Below are positions 35,189 to 48,965 of a stretch of DNA of 64,000 nt, one piece after another. The DNA comes from Paralichthys olivaceus (lineage: Eukaryota; Chordata; Actinopteri; Pleuronectiformes; Paralichthyidae). How positions within the stretch are numbered: position 1 is the stretch's first letter; the number at the start of each line of letters is the position of its first letter. The notes under the pieces were generated by a model. The model worked only from the letters and a program-made list of their open reading frames with translations. It did no database searches and was not told the DNA's origin. Made by a program: the position numbers and the translations under genes. The stretch covers positions 19,291,501-19,355,500 of the forward strand of contig NC_091100.1 of assembly GCF_024713975.1 (NCBI RefSeq), read 5' to 3'.

Positions 35189-38100
35189 CTACCTCTTCAG
35201 TCCTCTCTGGGCCTGTTTCAGCAACGAATCAAAGTCCAGGTCCTCAAACCTGCTCTTGGCAGGAGACGGCTCTGCGTCTCTGTTCGCGTCTGAAGAAGAG
35301 AGGCACATTTACATCAATACCACTCAAAATGTTTAGGTTATGTTGACATTGTCACTGAAGTGTTCAGAGCATCTGTACATTCTGAGGTGCTATGCAGAAC
35401 CCCAAACTGGAGAACCAGTTGTTGCTGCTGCTGTGATGAATGAGCTGTTGTCCTGATTGACGATGCTACAGAGCGCTGGTCGCCAGTTTATTATCGGAGA
35501 TTAATAATATTGAACGTAGCCAAATCGCACCAAATTCAACACTGCCCTTCCTCAGGCCCTTAACAACACACATGCCAAGTGTGAAGCTGATGAGATGAAC
35601 AGCAGAACAACAGACATAGGTTTCTAGAATTTTGTAGATGAATCATTTATTTGCTAAATCACATTGAGCTTATTAGTCAAGCACGTTGAAATGTGCCTCA
35701 CAAATATTCACTGTTTGGTACCGTTTAATTACGTCCCTGTTGATGTGCACAGGCCTTACATGTTTACATAATTTTACATTCCCCACTGGTATTTGGGTCA
35801 TTACTGATAAACACCAATCAGGGAGTGAATGTGGGTGACTGCATTCAAATGCATTCCGGACTATAATGTAGACTCTGACAGCAGTGTTTCCCAACAAACC
35901 TGTTTAGGCACACAAAGATAAAGATAAAGCCCCTGCAACACAGAGCAACTTCAGCAGGATTCCTCTGGTGCTGCTCACTAATATCACTGTGATTGGGCAG
36001 GAATAGTTGTGCAAAGACATTAAATGATCTCAATTGTGTGGAAGAAGGGAAACTGTTTTATTCAGTGCAGTGATGTACTTGTCCTTGGTTGTCTCACCTA
36101 GATCAGAGTAGTTTGAATTACAGAACTGTCTCCTCCCACCGAAGCAGATGTCAAACGGCAGCTCATCAGGCTTCCGTAGTTTGCCGCCGTTCTCAATGGC
36201 TGCAAAAGCATCTTTCATGTTGTAAAACGTGACAAAGCCGTAGTGGTCGCTATGGGAAACAAAGGTGCATGATTTAAAAACTGATATAGTGATAAAATAT
36301 AGAAAAATACACAAGTAACAGTTAGGACGATAGAGACGTGTTTTGAATTCTTCATATGTACCCTCTGTCTCTGAAGTGAAGCGTCACACACTCCACCTCT
36401 CCAAACTGAGAGAAGCGCTCTCTCAGTTCTTCATGTGTCATCGACCTGCGGATACGGCCGACGTACACCACCCTGCGCTCGTCCTGTTTGAGAGTTTGAG
36501 AATCACTCACCATTCATTGCTTATCTATGATTAAAAGAACACAAAGTGTAATCTGTTACTCACTATGGCTTTAAGTTTCTGGATCCTGATCTCATGCTCC
36601 CTCCTCAGCTTCTTGGACTCTCTGCTAGAGTGATGACAGTGGGGGGGGGGGCACAAAATCACATTGTGTGCATCCATAATTAAAACACACAAAAAAAAAA
36701 GGCACAAAACACCTACATATCCGACAGCAATGAAATTACAACATTAACTAACCTGTAAACATCTTTCCACTGCCTTTGGCAAATCTTTGGGGATGGTGAT
36801 CGGGATCTGGACTGGGACCACGATCTAGATCTTGACCTGCTGCATCTCGATCTGGAGTAAGACAGCCTGTAGCGGCGAGGCGGTGAGTGAGAAATGGAGC
36901 GGCAGGGGGATGAAGAACATGAACTGCTCTCGGAACGCCTGTGATGGAGCCTGGAAAATGAGGATTGAGAATGATGCACACAGGACAAATAAGAGAGTAA
37001 CAATGAGCGTGGTTAACAGACGATGATTACCTCTGTCTCTTTGGAGATCGAGATGCAGAGCTGGAGGAAGAAGACGAGGAGGAAGAGGAGCGACATGAGC
37101 TGGAGCTGGAGTCAGATATGGGTGATCTTCTCATATACCTCCTCTTGTCCCTTCCTCTGTCAGGAGGACTGGGTGGAGGTGTAGGGAGGGTGCATGGGGC
37201 CGCCTGCTTTTCACTTGCACCACCATCTGAAAACTGCAGACCTGCGCATGTGGATGGGTTTGTCTCTGACCTGTTGGTGCGTTGCTCAGAGTGATGCTGC
37301 GACGCAGGCTTTGTTTGTCCAGTCGAGGTCTGTGTTTTTGATTCAGCAGCAGCACCTGAGTCGAGAGGCGTCACCTGCAATTCCTGAGTTATTTGAGAAA
37401 TATCCTGAAGTGAAGAGGGTCTAACTCTGTTTCGGTGAGCACCACTTGTTAATAAATGATCCACAGAGCCACAGTAATCGTGATCAGAGCATACAAATAA
37501 ATACATGTGAGGGGGGGTGTGAGCAGCAGGGGCCTCTGAAGTGCTGATGTGAGTCTTCCTGGACCGTAGAGGACGGGGGTCTATGATCTGAATGGCCTTG
37601 GATGGAGGTTTTTTGCGTCTCGCAGGCTGTCCCTGATGAGAGCTGAGGATGATTTCAGTGCCGAGGGGCTCGGGGATGTCCACGCGCTCTGACATCTGGA
37701 GTTGTGGCAGTTTCCTGAGGGGTTTCAGATTCCTGGAGGATTCAGAATTACTTAACGGTTCAAGTGCTTCCACAGAGGGGCTCGGGAGTAATCTGGATTC
37801 TGGTCCTACAGGCAGGTTTCTGACCGGCTGCATGCATCCATCTGTTGGCAGGTTTGAAGGTAGAGTGGTGCTGCTGAGATCGGGCTCATTCTCACAAACT
37901 CTCTCCTCTTTAGCTGGAGCAGGAAGAATTAAAAGAGGTTAAACGATTATTTATCGGCATCTAAATAAACCAATTGTCTGACCACTCACCTTGTGTTTCC
38001 TCGAACTGCTCCAGCAGACTGGTCACATCAGGGGCTTCAATCCCTGAAGTACAAGAACAGTAATATTTACTCAATACATCAGCTTAAATCATAGCTTTAG

Positions 38101-41100
38101 CCCGGTTGTAACATGAGGTCCTCAGTGAAGATCCTCCTCACGTGGAATGGCATTTCTGATCTGACCATATATAAAAATTAATCTTGTTTTTATTCTTTTG
38201 TCATCTGTAACATTTTCATTTCTGTATCTGGCTCTATTGCTGTGTGATTATCAAATTGCTTTAACTGTTTCCTTTTGTTTGCCTTCCTTTTTTTATTTTC
38301 CCCTGTAAAAGAGATTGTAATTGTGTTTTGAAAGGTGCTATATAAATACACATTACTTTTATTATCTATTATTTATTGTATCATATTTGACGACCATGTC
38401 TTATGGTTTACCTGAGTCGGAAGCTGCATTCTGTGCTCTGCAGCCAACCTGAAGAGAGGATGGAGTTTCCTCTGGAGAAGAAGTACTCTGGGATATCTCT
38501 GGTACCTTCTTCTTTATCGGTGTGGGAACATCTATTTGAGATGGTGGCAGAGCAGAGGGTGGCGTGGAGGAAGGACACTTTATTAGCATCACTGTATCTG
38601 CACTTGGTGCCTGAGGAGTCTTTGGTTCCAGCACGGTTTGTTTAGTCGGACTCAGTCTGGGTGTTTGTGGCTGTGGTTTATGGCACTCTGAGGCAGGTTC
38701 AGTTTGTGTTGTAGCGGGACACAGTGATAACGGTGCAGAGGAGAGATCTGAAACGATCTGGGTAAAGTTGTGTTTAATTTCCTGAAGCCGTGCGGTGCCA
38801 TCCTGGCTTACAAACAACACCCGGGGCTGTGGCTCTGAAGAGGATGGCTGTCTTTGAAGAGGTGTTGCTGAGGTTTTATTTTGGCTTTTGTGCAAGTGTG
38901 TGGTGCAGTCGAGGTCGGAGTTGGTGCTGTGGAACTCCACTTTGGACTCTGATGAGGAGGGGGCAGTGGATGGTGGAGCTGTTTGGCTGACCGGCAGGGG
39001 AACGAGGACAGGATTTGGGGGATCAATACTAATCAATGTTGGTTTCTTTGCTGGACTTCTTGTGCCTTCAGGCACTTTCCCATTTGGGTCAGTCGGGTTG
39101 TCCGGCAGTGGACTGGCAGGCGAGATGGTTTTGGCTTCAGGTCTTGGGCGCTTTAATCCTCTGTGATGTAGATGAGAGGATGGTTTTACCTCTGGGGGCC
39201 TCATCGACAGAGATGCATGATGGGATACAGTCTTTGGTCCACAGCTGCTTTGTCTTTGTCCATGTAAATTGAAGATGGGGGTCAACTCCTTGGGGGGCTC
39301 AGCAACAGAGGGCCACTTGGTTGTGTTGTTTGCCTGTTTCTCCACCAGGGGCTGTCTCTTCTGGCGAAGCTGTCTGTACTGTTGGAGACTCAGTGATTTG
39401 GCCTTTGTCTCACCTTTAGCTGGCAGATCGTTTGCCTTGTCACTGTTCATTTCTGTCTGAGGTTCAAGTGTCGACTCTGCTAAGTTTCCAAGTGCTTCAC
39501 TGCTGTTTAGTGGAACTGACACAGTCTCACTTGTGTTCCCACTTGTTAGATTTGTCTCATTCAGTCTCTTTTCTACTGGTTCATTAAAAGAAACCACTTG
39601 AACGGGGCCGAAGCTCACTCTTTTCTTCTCTCTGGATGATGGTGCTCTCTGTGAGTTTCCATTCAGCAACACACTCCTTAGAGGTTTCCCATCTTTTTTC
39701 TCCTCTTTCCCCTTCATCTCTTTCACAGGTTCCTCATCGTCAGACACCACATTTATCTCTTCATCGTTCTCTTCTGTGGGCCTCTCGTACCTCCACACCT
39801 CCTCTTGGGAGAACAGCGTGTGGTCTTTCCTCTCTTTATTCCCCTCCTCCACGTAGAGCTTCAGACAGTAGGGGTGCATGAGCCTCACCAGGTTGACCAA
39901 AGAGGTGGAGGTGAAGACCTCGACTTCATTATCTGCCCTTGATTTGGACTTTAACAATATTGGACTTTGTTGTGTGAGCAGATGAATTTTGTTCTCATCT
40001 TCCTTGTTTCCATCCGTCTTTATAGAGAAGGTTACGTTTGGTGATGTGGGTCGCGCTGTGGGTCTGAGTGATATGACCTAAAGAGAAGGAGAGGTTTAGA
40101 TGTTTAGTGTCTTGCTCTATTCAGCATATCCAATTAACTAAATAATACCGAGTTCACATATCCACAACATTCCAAGTCTATGGATCTCTGCGCAGTTCAT
40201 ACTACACAACTTGCTGACTTGTGATCAAGTAGGGCTAAGCCATATGACTTCAAATCAATATCACCATTATTTCAAACTTTGACCTCGATTATTATTAATG
40301 AACTATTAGTTTATTTATTAGACAGGTACGCCAGCTGATCATTTCATTCGGCCTGAGCCTATCAGAAGGTGAAGAGGTTTTCAACAAACAACATAAACAC
40401 TGTTTCAGAAACATATTGCCAACCTTAACTTTAATATTAATATTAACACACTTGAATTTGTGCCTATGTGTGACTCATACTGGAACTTAGCCTATTTCTG
40501 CATTTATTTATATACTTTGCATAAAGGCAATATGCATAAGTCAGTGGGCACCTCCCCACTACATAAACCTTTACATCCTTTATCCCGTCCTGCACTCTGA
40601 TTGGCTGTAATAGCTGTGATGCATATTTTGCATCAGAGATGTGATGTTAGGCCTCTCGCATTGTCTCTCACACAGCGATTATTGACTGTCTGATCGGGGG
40701 CTTTTGTTGGCGACTGGAAAATTGGGCTAAAAATCACGTGGTCATACACCATAGTAATCCTGACCAAATGTCTTTTACCAGACACATTAAAGATGGTGTT
40801 GAGTCCTCTCAGATTAATGCAGCTCATATTTATGAACCACTACATCAACAGATATGTCTTTTGATTTGTTGCTCCAGTGTATGTACTCACCACGGGGTTG
40901 TCCCTGCACCTCTGCTGGGAGAGGAGCTTAGTGTCAGGCAGAACATCGAAGGGAGATAGCGTCCCCTCGTCATCCCCCACACTGTCCAGCATCTCAGTTA
41001 GGGCCGACAGCAGGGACTCGCTCTCTTCCTCCACTCCACTCTTGTCCTGCAAAGACCCAGCAAAGTCCAAATGTACTGATTTATCTGATTCTACCATAAA

Positions 41101-42687
41101 CTCTGACATGCGTTTTAGACGTCTGAACACTGATGATGTGCAGTCGTTCAGATTTAAAAGGTGTAACGCTGACCTCTGTTGTGACTGTGGCGTCCTCAAA
41201 AATGGACAGGATGGAGTGATCGGCACAGGACTGTGAGTCCATGGCGTCGACATCACCTCTGCTCAGGAGCGACTGCAGAGACACAAACAGAAGAAACTAC
41301 ATCAAAACCCATGTGTACAATAAAAAATGTGCACGCACAATGATCCTGTCTATTTTTACCTCCTGCAGTTTTACAACGCACTCCTTCTTCTGGGTGGGAG
41401 CACACACTGAAGCACAGGACGCAATGAGCTTGAAAATTAACTTTCTCAGCATAAACAGGAAAAGCTCCCTGACAACGCTGCAAATTCAGCCATAAAAAAC
41501 AGTGAGGCTGAGGTTTTACTTCATGTTTGAGACACTGCCGCTGAGATAAACTCATAAATTAGACCGTCAACAAATAGAATATCACCAAACAACTGTAATG
41601 GATCTAATCTTTTTTTTCCTTCATAAACTATTGAGTGTTTTTTAATTTGTCATTTGGTAAATGGCCAAAAGGTAATAAATAATACAGATCAAAATCACTC
41701 ACAGCCTACAGTGACATATCAACATGTCAAACTTTGTTATACTCACAGGGCCAAACTCAAATCTATTGCGTCTACTTTCACTAAGGACTGGACACACATT
41801 GGACAAACTGGATTTTCTTTTTTAAAAATCAATTTATTATCAGAACTGCTGCTGTTGAATTTTTCATCTATCTACTCCTCCTTTCATTACTAATACTCGG
41901 CTGCAGACCTACTTGGACATATATACATATATCTGCAATACTCTAAAACCAGTGCAAAGTTTTTAAGTCTGCAATGCAAGGCCTCATGTTCATTTCTAAG
42001 TAAAGTATGAATAAAGTGATGTAAAGTTTATTAGCACAGAGATGTGCAGGAAAGAGAGGGGGGCTTCAACAGGCCTGAGATGTCACAACCTGATCACCAT
42101 CTCTGCTTCAGACACAGTGGAGCTCAGAGGACCTGTCCCGTGACATCTACATGTTTTAAGTGACAGTGAATCGGTTCACCAGCGCGACTCAGATAGAGCT
42201 GGAGACATTAGAGGCAGGAGGGTAAAGGTAGAGTAGTAACGCAGTCAGTGGTCAGACTAATCAAGACAGAGGCGAGGCGGCAGCAGGAAGTGAACACTGT
42301 GTACTCCTGTTGCTAATGACCGCTTCCTGTCAGCTCTAACACGATCGCTCTTTATACTGCACGTGATGTCGGACGTGGACACAGACCCGATGATATGAAC
42401 CCACTCATTATTACTGTGTTTCTGTCCTGACACCCTCCGAACCTCCTGATCACCGACCTCCGCTCTGCTAACCGCCCTGACTCAGCCACGTGTCGCCCGG
42501 CGCACATGTGGCCTTCGCCTGCGCCGGTGAAACACTTCCTGCCGCCCAAACCCGCCCACGTGCGGTGATCAGGACACCAAAGCAGTAAAAGACAGTGACC
42601 CGGTACCTCGTGGTGAAAGCTGTGGGTCAGGAAGTCGCTGCCGTCGGCGTTTAATTCCGCTTCTTTCCCCATCCACCGCGCCGCCAT
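35189..42687 (-). CDS. pprc1: PGC-1-related coactivator (PPRC1/PRC), complete, 12 exons, 1200 aa
   Basis: Nuclear coactivator that works with NRF-1, CREB and others to raise mitochondrial and growth-related gene expression. Exons in transcript order: 42607-42687, 41360-41389, 41174-41272, 40891-41046, 38412-40077, 37990-38043, 37031-37913, 36753-36950, 36564-36624, 36362-36483, 36098-36249, 35189-35289; 3603 nt in total. The start MAAR sits in AAGATGGCGG, a YY1-like start motif; human PPRC1 also begins MAAR. The N-terminal activation region has SLLSALTEMLDSVGDDEGTL (81-100), the conserved PGC-1-family LLxxLTExLD block. Other marks: LVRLMHPYCL, SLSLQQYRQLRQKRQ, IEAPDVTSLLEQFE, a DHDYC HCF-1-binding motif (839-843), Ser-only and SRSRSRS tracts, and a C-terminal RRM (VVYVGRI and HYGFVTF). 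The end DFDSLLKQAQRGLKR is nearly identical to human. It is shorter than human (1664 aa), mainly in the proline-rich middle. Confidence 0.95.
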
Positions 42688-42754
42688 CTTGCTGCACCAC
42701 ATGGCCCTCTGGCAGGCCGGACAGAGACACGTGGTCACCGGGTGGAAGCACGTG
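42360..42754. promoter_or_regulatory. Cluster of five CACGTG E-boxes around pprc1 exon 1
   Basis: Perfect CACGTG palindromes lie at 42,360, 42,487, 42,557, 42,728 and 42,749. The last two are upstream of the pprc1 ATG and the others are in intron 1. Such sites bind bHLH-ZIP factors (MYC/MAX, USF, TFE3). PPRC1 is known as a serum-induced, growth-linked gene, so MYC or USF control is plausible but inferred. Confidence 0.6.
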
Positions 42755-45700
42755 GGGGAGCGACACCGACCCAGGATCAGTGTGTAACCACCAGACCCAC
42801 GATGGAAAGCGAGGAGAGGAATATAAATCTGATCCAAGGTCAGCTACGTCTACACGCTTTAATCTTTAAAACTACTTCTTTTGCTGCAAAGACACAGTGA
42901 TCAACGAAGCAGCTGTTTGTGTTCTTATTATGTTTAATTTAATCTGATCAAGGAATCAGTTTTCATTTCATTTGAGATAACCAAATATAATAATTTTACT
43001 TTATTTTATTTTAACTTATTTATTCCACACACAGTAATACACATGGACATATGGAAATGTGAGCTAAGATGCCAGCTTGCACCTGAATTACTATACACAA
43101 TATATACTACAGTGAATAAAACAATATCAGTATTAAAACATATGAGTGAAAAAAAATAGAAATGAAAATAAAAAAGTGTTAACCGCAATAGAAGTTAAAT
43201 GGAAGATATAAAACATTCAGGGAGTATGCCCAGTTTGCAAAGTTTTGGATCTGCACAATCCTAGAATATGGATTTATATATATTTGTTTTAATATTTTGC
43301 TCAGGGGTGACACCTAACGTCCACGTTTCTGAACTACAAGCTCACACAGAGCAGCCCAACAAAATATAGCATCACTGAGTAACAACAGTCGATAAAATAA
43401 AAGGTATATGAAACAACAGATGTAACTTATTTGTCTTGCAATGCTCATGTAACTGAACAGTTTTGTGCAATACAGATAAAAAACTCCCAAACCCAACCAA
43501 GAGGAAAATCTGCTCCCCCATCCACATACAGTAAACTGATCACAAATTAGGCAAATCAGACACATTTTAATAAATAGATATAAAATGTATATGTAATTGT
43601 GATCTTCCCATACTATGAAATATTAAAAAAAATCCATGCAGAAATTTTTTTTTTTCCTTTTGTCTGCAGATTCTTTGTTAAAAGTGGAAAATTAATAGAT
43701 AGAAAATTTAAATTCAAAAATTAAGTACTTGAAGATAAATTCTTCTTCTCCAAATTGATAAAGTAGAAGCAGTTTACACAGGCTCAAATGGCCTGCCATG
43801 TTTTTTCTGTTTATTAAAAATGCAGGGAAACGATGGTAATAACAGACAGATGCTCTGCTCGGGGTGTCTAACACATTATGATTTTAATGATTTGTATGAA
43901 TCAGGTTTTTTCCCTTTATGGCAGGAGGCTTTAATAGAAACGGCACCAACAGTGTAACTGGGAGTTATCTTGAAATTGGAAGTTACGCTGTGTAAAACTG
44001 TTAAATGCTCCCAGGTGCTACATTATCTCCCACTGCTGAGAGTCTGCATTGGTATCATGTGCAGAACAGTCAGTGGCATCCATGAAGTCAATCTCTAAAG
44101 TGTGTGTTGTATGTCCGAGCAGAGAGTGTTTCTGCTTCCTGTGGTCTGCCTCATCCCCAGATCAGACGGAGATTACCTGCATGTTCAGACATTGCAATAT
44201 TGATGTGTTGACTTTCCTGATTAAAGTGTGGACTCGCCGCTTTGCTGTTGGGATCTAACAACGGCGCCAGACCCTTGGTGAGAAATGGGGCCCAGCGAGG
44301 CCCAGTTTGAAGTCGTCACATGAATTTAAATGTGCTCTGGCCTCAGAAGGCGTTTGTACCGTGCACTAGATCATTATGATTGAACACATTCGAATGCGTT
44401 TATCGGTCGTGTTCACATGACTTACTGTATTGCAGAAACCCCTTGCGTGACTCTGCAATCACATGAATCAGATGCAGGGCTGATTCATAACAAATCATGT
44501 TTTTCTTCCACTTCCTCCTGTGCAGCTCCGCACCGTGTTACCTGATATATGGAGAATAATTATTCTATACACCTGAATAATAAATACGGATGTCTGAACC
44601 AGTGTTTGCGTCTCTCTCCAGCTGATGAAGACCCACAGCAGCACCAAACCTCATGATCCACGGAAAAATTATATGATGATCTTTGGATGGTTGATTACAT
44701 TAACATATTCAGCACAGCAGCCAAGTGTTTTCCTCTCTTCCCCTGACTGTTGTAGCCATTAAACTACCCCGATTCCAATTGTGCAGTGATGCTGAAGTTG
44801 TTCTCCAAAGTAAATCATTTCTGCCGGAGTGTTTGTCTCTTACAGCTGAATCCGGTCAGACCAGTCTAACATGGCAGACACGCATCATACTATGCCAGTT
44901 TCTAGCCTCACCTTAAACAGAAGAGGCCGATCAGTAGCATTTTAAAGCTCTGACAATAGTAAAACTAAAATACAAAAATCACATTAAGAATAAGTGAAAA
45001 TCTAATCTAAATCGTTTGTTAATGGTTTCTCCGGTCTCTCTGGAAACTGCTGACCTTGCTCAGCCTAAATATAACATATACTCCCAGCACCTCAAAAGCT
45101 CTGTAATTAACAAATTATAATGAACTTTTTAATGGACAATCATTAATTATTCCACTTTTTGTACTCATTATTCAAGGTACTCGTAGGTGGGCTTTGTTCA
45201 TCTTTTTTCATTAGAACAGAGACGGACTTGCTGGTGTGAGCTGTCTTGTATAGAAATGTTTTGCTTTGTAGGTGCAGATCACAGTGTGTATTAGACCTGT
45301 CGTACTTCACACTTTCATTTTCATTTCTTTAACATGTACTAGCTGTTGACACATCACTGGCCTCCAATGTAGGAAGGTGCTTGGAAATCTAACACAAGAA
45401 ACTCAGACAATTTTAGATGCAGACTGATGACATACTTTGATATATTGAGATTTAAAATGCCTCCTGTATTCTAGTTTACTGTGGACAAGTGGAAATATTC
45501 TGTTCAGTAAACTGTGCAAATATATCTGCTGTTATTTATTCTTGCCACTAGATGGTGATATATCTATATCACCTAATTCATTCTATACACTTTTTTTAAG
45601 AAAGTTGTGAATGAGTTAATTCCCAGTGAGCTGATTGCTGCATGCAAGCCACCTATTCACAGCGGGGGCCAATCAGATATTCAACGTGAATGGAACAGAT

Positions 45701-48700
45701 CTTAATTTGTTTAACGTTATCTCGTGTTATCTCATCTATCTATTTCTGCGGAAGACCGTAGATGTGTCTGACCTCTTATCTCTTGCATACCAGCCAGGAA
45801 TTGACCTTTCTGCTGAATGTCATGGTGGCACACAGAGTCAATGCGGTACTAGATTACTGGGGAGGGAAATATGTGCAGAGTCAACCAAGGCACCACAAGG
45901 CATCCATTTTATTTATTTTGATCCAAAGAGTCACCTGCTGTATACTTCCCATGTCTATCTTACCCACCATGCATCTACTTCATGTCATCAATTCTTTTTT
46001 GTGTTTTTTAATTACATATGTTCTCCACTGTTGCTACATCTACAATGTGTCTGTCCTTATCTCGCAAAACGACTTCACACTCAGCATCTGTATTGTACAT
46101 TAGTTGAAGTACAACTGTGAGTGTAACGTTTTGGACACTTTATATGTTCAAATGTATAAAGAATTTAATAAACATTCAATCAGCGCTCTGTAGCAATCAC
46201 AGGGAGTGAAGCATCCTGCTAACTGGAAGTCTGCATACAAAGTTGAACATGTATATTTCAAAAAATGTCTTTGCAGACGAACCAGGTAGGAGGAACACAA
46301 AGTTTTCTAACTCGACTCATGTCCAGCACACAAACAATAAAAACTGATGGTACATTATAGAACTATTCCAGAAGGTCTCGCTAATGACGAGGAATAATTC
46401 TGAAGTAGCCTCCGAACATAAACACAGGCCAAGCAAACAGTCCTTTCCAAACAGACATGAACAGGCACTGCTAGAGTCTATCTTAACACTTGCATACACA
46501 CGCACCACCACCTCCCACCTCCTCCAACACCACTGAGGACATTACTGTATGAAATGGGGCCAAAGCGTCCTCCAGTCCGCGGCGGGTGAGGTGTGAGTGT
46601 CTTCAGGGGTGTGCAGAGGCATGTACTGTGTGTGTGTGGGGGGGGGGTCTGTGTAAGTGGGTCACCTTAATGCAACATCCAGCATCAAACCACCATGTCA
46701 GTACATGGCCCCACACGCACAAACAGACGCACACTTAACCCACTCTCTGTCCTTTTTCAGCTTGGGCCACTGTTTTTGGCAGGAAATGAAAAATTCACTC
46801 ACTCACTCAATTTTAGTGTGCCAGACTTTACTCCCTTTCCTGGAACGAGGGAAAAGGAAGAAAAAACACCGTCTCTGTCCTGCTTTCCTTTCATGTCCCT
46901 CCCTCCTCCCGTCTGCCTCTCATCCCAGCCTCACTCTTGACCTGCAGGATGACTCCCGTGGTGCTCTTTTGGCATGTTTGAATTTTTAAAGAACCCATGA
47001 GGTCTTCGGGTACATGTTTCACTCTCTCTGCCTCCCTCACACTTGCTGCTCCTATTTGTGTTTGTATATGTGAGCATTTTTCTATATATCTTTGAGTCAT
47101 CTTGGCTGCGTAGTGCATGTGTGTTTATGCACTTCTATGACCTTTCAGATATTGAACAATGATGGGAACATTATGTTACAAAAAAGCAATAGCACTCTGA
47201 TCTTTAACCTGACACCATCTCTACAGAGGAACGCAGCGCACAGAGGAGTTATAGTTGTGTTGTGTTGCCGTCGTCCTTGTTTGATTTTTCTCGACTTCAA
47301 GTATGTCTTTCTTTTGCTTTCACAGCAGAGATGAGGAATGCCCTCCCACATGGTGCAGAGAACATCTGTTAGTGAGAAATGAAAGCCTGAGAGGAAAGAG
47401 AGAGGGGGGACTTAGTTTAATACTGGAAAAAAAAAGAACAGAGGTGAAGGAACAAGAGAGCATGCAGAGAGAAGGGAAGAGGAGGCGAGAGGGTGACAAG
47501 ACTTCAGGTGGAGGAGACCACCCTTCCTACAGAATGGCAGGGGTGAGGGAATATCCAGCGGAAGGTATAGTGACTTACAGGTGTACATGTTCACGAACAC
47601 ACACTCAGCGTGGTAACAGAAGCCTGCATCAATAATGCAGCTGAGAGAAACAGGATGCAGATTCTTCCTTACATAAGAGTTCACAGAGAGCTGGCTGGCT
47701 GAGAACAACCTCTTTCATTCTCTGCTCTGCCCTCAGGCTGGATGCACACAAGATTTCTTAAGCTGATTAACAGTCCAAACAACTTTTCAAGTGTGCAGCA
47801 ACAAATGCACAGGAGCTCAGCCCTCTCATTTAAGGTTATTTGTTGCACTCTATGGAGCCATTCTCTTAGCTCTGTTTCTACACTAGTTCCTAATTTTCTG
47901 GAGCTTTTGTATCAACAGGCTTGTTTCGAAGCAGGCATATTTTGTCCCTCAACATCAATGAGTGGTGAAATGAACTCTTGTCTATGCAGGACAAACTGGT
48001 CCAACCCGATGAACCAAAGCACATTGTTCCTCCAGGTCTCAGGGACATGATGAAAGTTCAGCAGGAGCTGTAATTTACTCTGATAGGTTTGATACTGTGG
48101 GATTAAACAAATTATGAAACACACTTTCACCTTATTAACATTTGTAACCACAAGAGCAGTGCCCGTTCTAAACCTGCTTGTGTTGGATATTGTGCAAAGA
48201 GCTTTTTGTATACAGTCTATGATGTAGGGTGACGTTTGTGTTCATCCTACCTGGTTTATCTTCAGTGAAGATTTGATAGTCAATTCTTTCTTTCTCAGAC
48301 TGACGGAACTGGAGGTCAGACAGACATTTGTGGAATTTTTCGGTAGATGCTAGCAGCATGACTGTGATCCCACTGCTAGTCCAGATTGAAATATTTCAAC
48401 ATCTACTGGATGAATGGCAATGAAATATAGTTTGACAACTTTCATCAGGTGGATCCAGAAATGTACTAAATGAACAAAATCAGGTTTATTAAGCTGTTTT
48501 ACAGATAAATACTTTCAATGATCAAGGATGGTAGAAAGAAGGAACAACCTAATCTGACAAGGTTTATTGTAGGGGGTACAGGAAGAAACCTTCCCCAAAA
48601 TTTGAAGTGCTCCCTCTTCACTTTTCTACCTTCAACTCCTTTTTCTTCACCTTGTTTTGTTTTGTGTTTAATCTCCCTCCACGGGTTTCTTTGCCTCTGT

Positions 48701-48917
48701 TATCTGTTTTATGTGCATTTTGACTTTCTGCAAACTGATAATGTTCATGTGTGTGTGCACATGCACTTCCACGCTCGTAAATAAATAATTGTGGTGAGGT
48801 GTAAGACTCTGCTTTGTGCACACATTGGCTTGAAAGTATGAACTTGTCAAAACTGTCTCTATGAAACTGTTAATGTGGGCAGATATTCTGTATGTGCGAA
48901 TCACAGTTTTCATGTAA

Positions 48918-48920
<3 letters not shown>

Positions 48921-48963
<43 letters not shown>
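48921..48963. repeat. (TG)n microsatellite, about 21 units
   Basis: Uninterrupted TG run in the pprc1-ldb1 spacer. Confidence 0.98.

Positions 48964-48965
<2 letters not shown>

Noticed and set aside
42352..42837. 161-codon minus-strand frame over pprc1 exon 1
   Set aside because: Only MAARWMGKEAELNADGSDFL...HHE is exon; the rest is read-through past the donor at 42,606.
45635..46120. 161-codon plus-strand open frame in the pprc1-ldb1 spacer
   Set aside because: Rich in Tyr, Phe, Cys and His with no recognisable domain, no promoter or poly(A) signs and no splice partners.
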